Made by a program: the position numbers and the translations under genes
Part shown: positions 13,034-13,102 of the stretch, in pieces
Position numbering within the stretch: the stretch's first letter is position 1
Layout of the letters: each line of letters opens with the position of its first letter
Assembly: GCA_018377235.1 (NCBI GenBank)
Contig: JAGZZT010000028.1
Coordinates: forward strand, 1 to 13,102
Direction of reading: 5' to 3'
From: Clostridium sp.
GTDB taxonomy: Bacteria > Bacillota > Clostridia > Lachnospirales > Lachnospiraceae
DNA: 13,102 nt
The notes under the pieces: generated by a model
Told to the model about the DNA's origin: nothing
What the model saw: the letters and a program-made list of their open reading frames with translations, nothing else
Databases searched by the model: none

Positions 13034-13102
13034 ATGGGAGTTAAATTAGGTGAAATCTGCAAATTTCAATCCGGTGGAACACCAACAAAGGGAAAAGCAG
13101 AG
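13034..13102 (+). CDS. hsdS: Type I restriction-modification specificity subunit, N-terminal start (partial)
   Basis: The first 23 codons read GVKLGEICKFQSGGTPTKGK after the initiator Met. This L-G-E-I-x-x-x-x-S-G-G-T-P pattern opens target-recognition domain 1 of HsdS proteins, which set the recognised DNA sequence. The position right after hsdM supports the call. GGGGAAG lies a few nt before the ATG. The window ends here, so length and specificity cannot be judged. Confidence 0.85.
   Translation, partial: MGVKLGEICKFQSGGTPTKGKAE

Overview
The window looks chromosomal and comes from a member of the Firmicutes, most likely class Clostridia and probably Lachnospiraceae. The clues are strong AGGAGG-type ribosome binding sites, a T-box leader in front of pheST, a four-cysteine PheS, and paired WYL regulators and Rpn/PD-(D/E)XK transposase relatives of the kind common in that family. 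No rRNA, ordinary tRNA, complete IS element or CRISPR array is present.

Layout. 1-1523: the possible tail of an upstream gene, then two decayed copies of one Rpn/PDDEXK-type transposase-nuclease gene. Copy A (98-555) keeps only the C-terminal part. Copy B (801-1523) keeps both ends but has two internal deletions and a frameshift. 1585-4061 (minus): a two-gene WYL operon (466 aa, then 344 aa) ending in an intrinsic terminator. 4074-5467 (plus): divergent rtcB RNA ligase. 5468-5936: a non-coding stretch holding a structured RNA at about 5585-5743 that reads as a circularly permuted tRNA, i.e. a bacterial Y RNA (YrlA type). 5937-7040: a slipin/SPFH protein with three N-terminal repeats. 7041-11266: a possible interspersed element, then the promoter, Phe T-box leader, pheS, pheT and a strong terminator. 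11314-13102: a type I restriction-modification operon, with complete hsdM and the first codons of hsdS.

How the parts fit. RtcB reseals broken RNA. Y RNAs are tRNA mimics that act with the Ro60/Rsr protein and are known beside rtcB in other bacteria. A slipin follows. The usual RtcR regulator is absent, and a WYL pair, a family that regulates several defence and DNA-damage responses, sits divergently in its place. A motif close to GCGYCASTGYACA occurs near the start of transcription of the WYL operon, of rtcB and of hsdM. I infer that one regulator, plausibly the WYL pair, may control both RNA repair and the type I RM operon. pheST is an unrelated housekeeping operon lying between the two parts.

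Limits: everything here was read by eye. Homology calls come from recognised motifs, and RNA structures were paired by hand.
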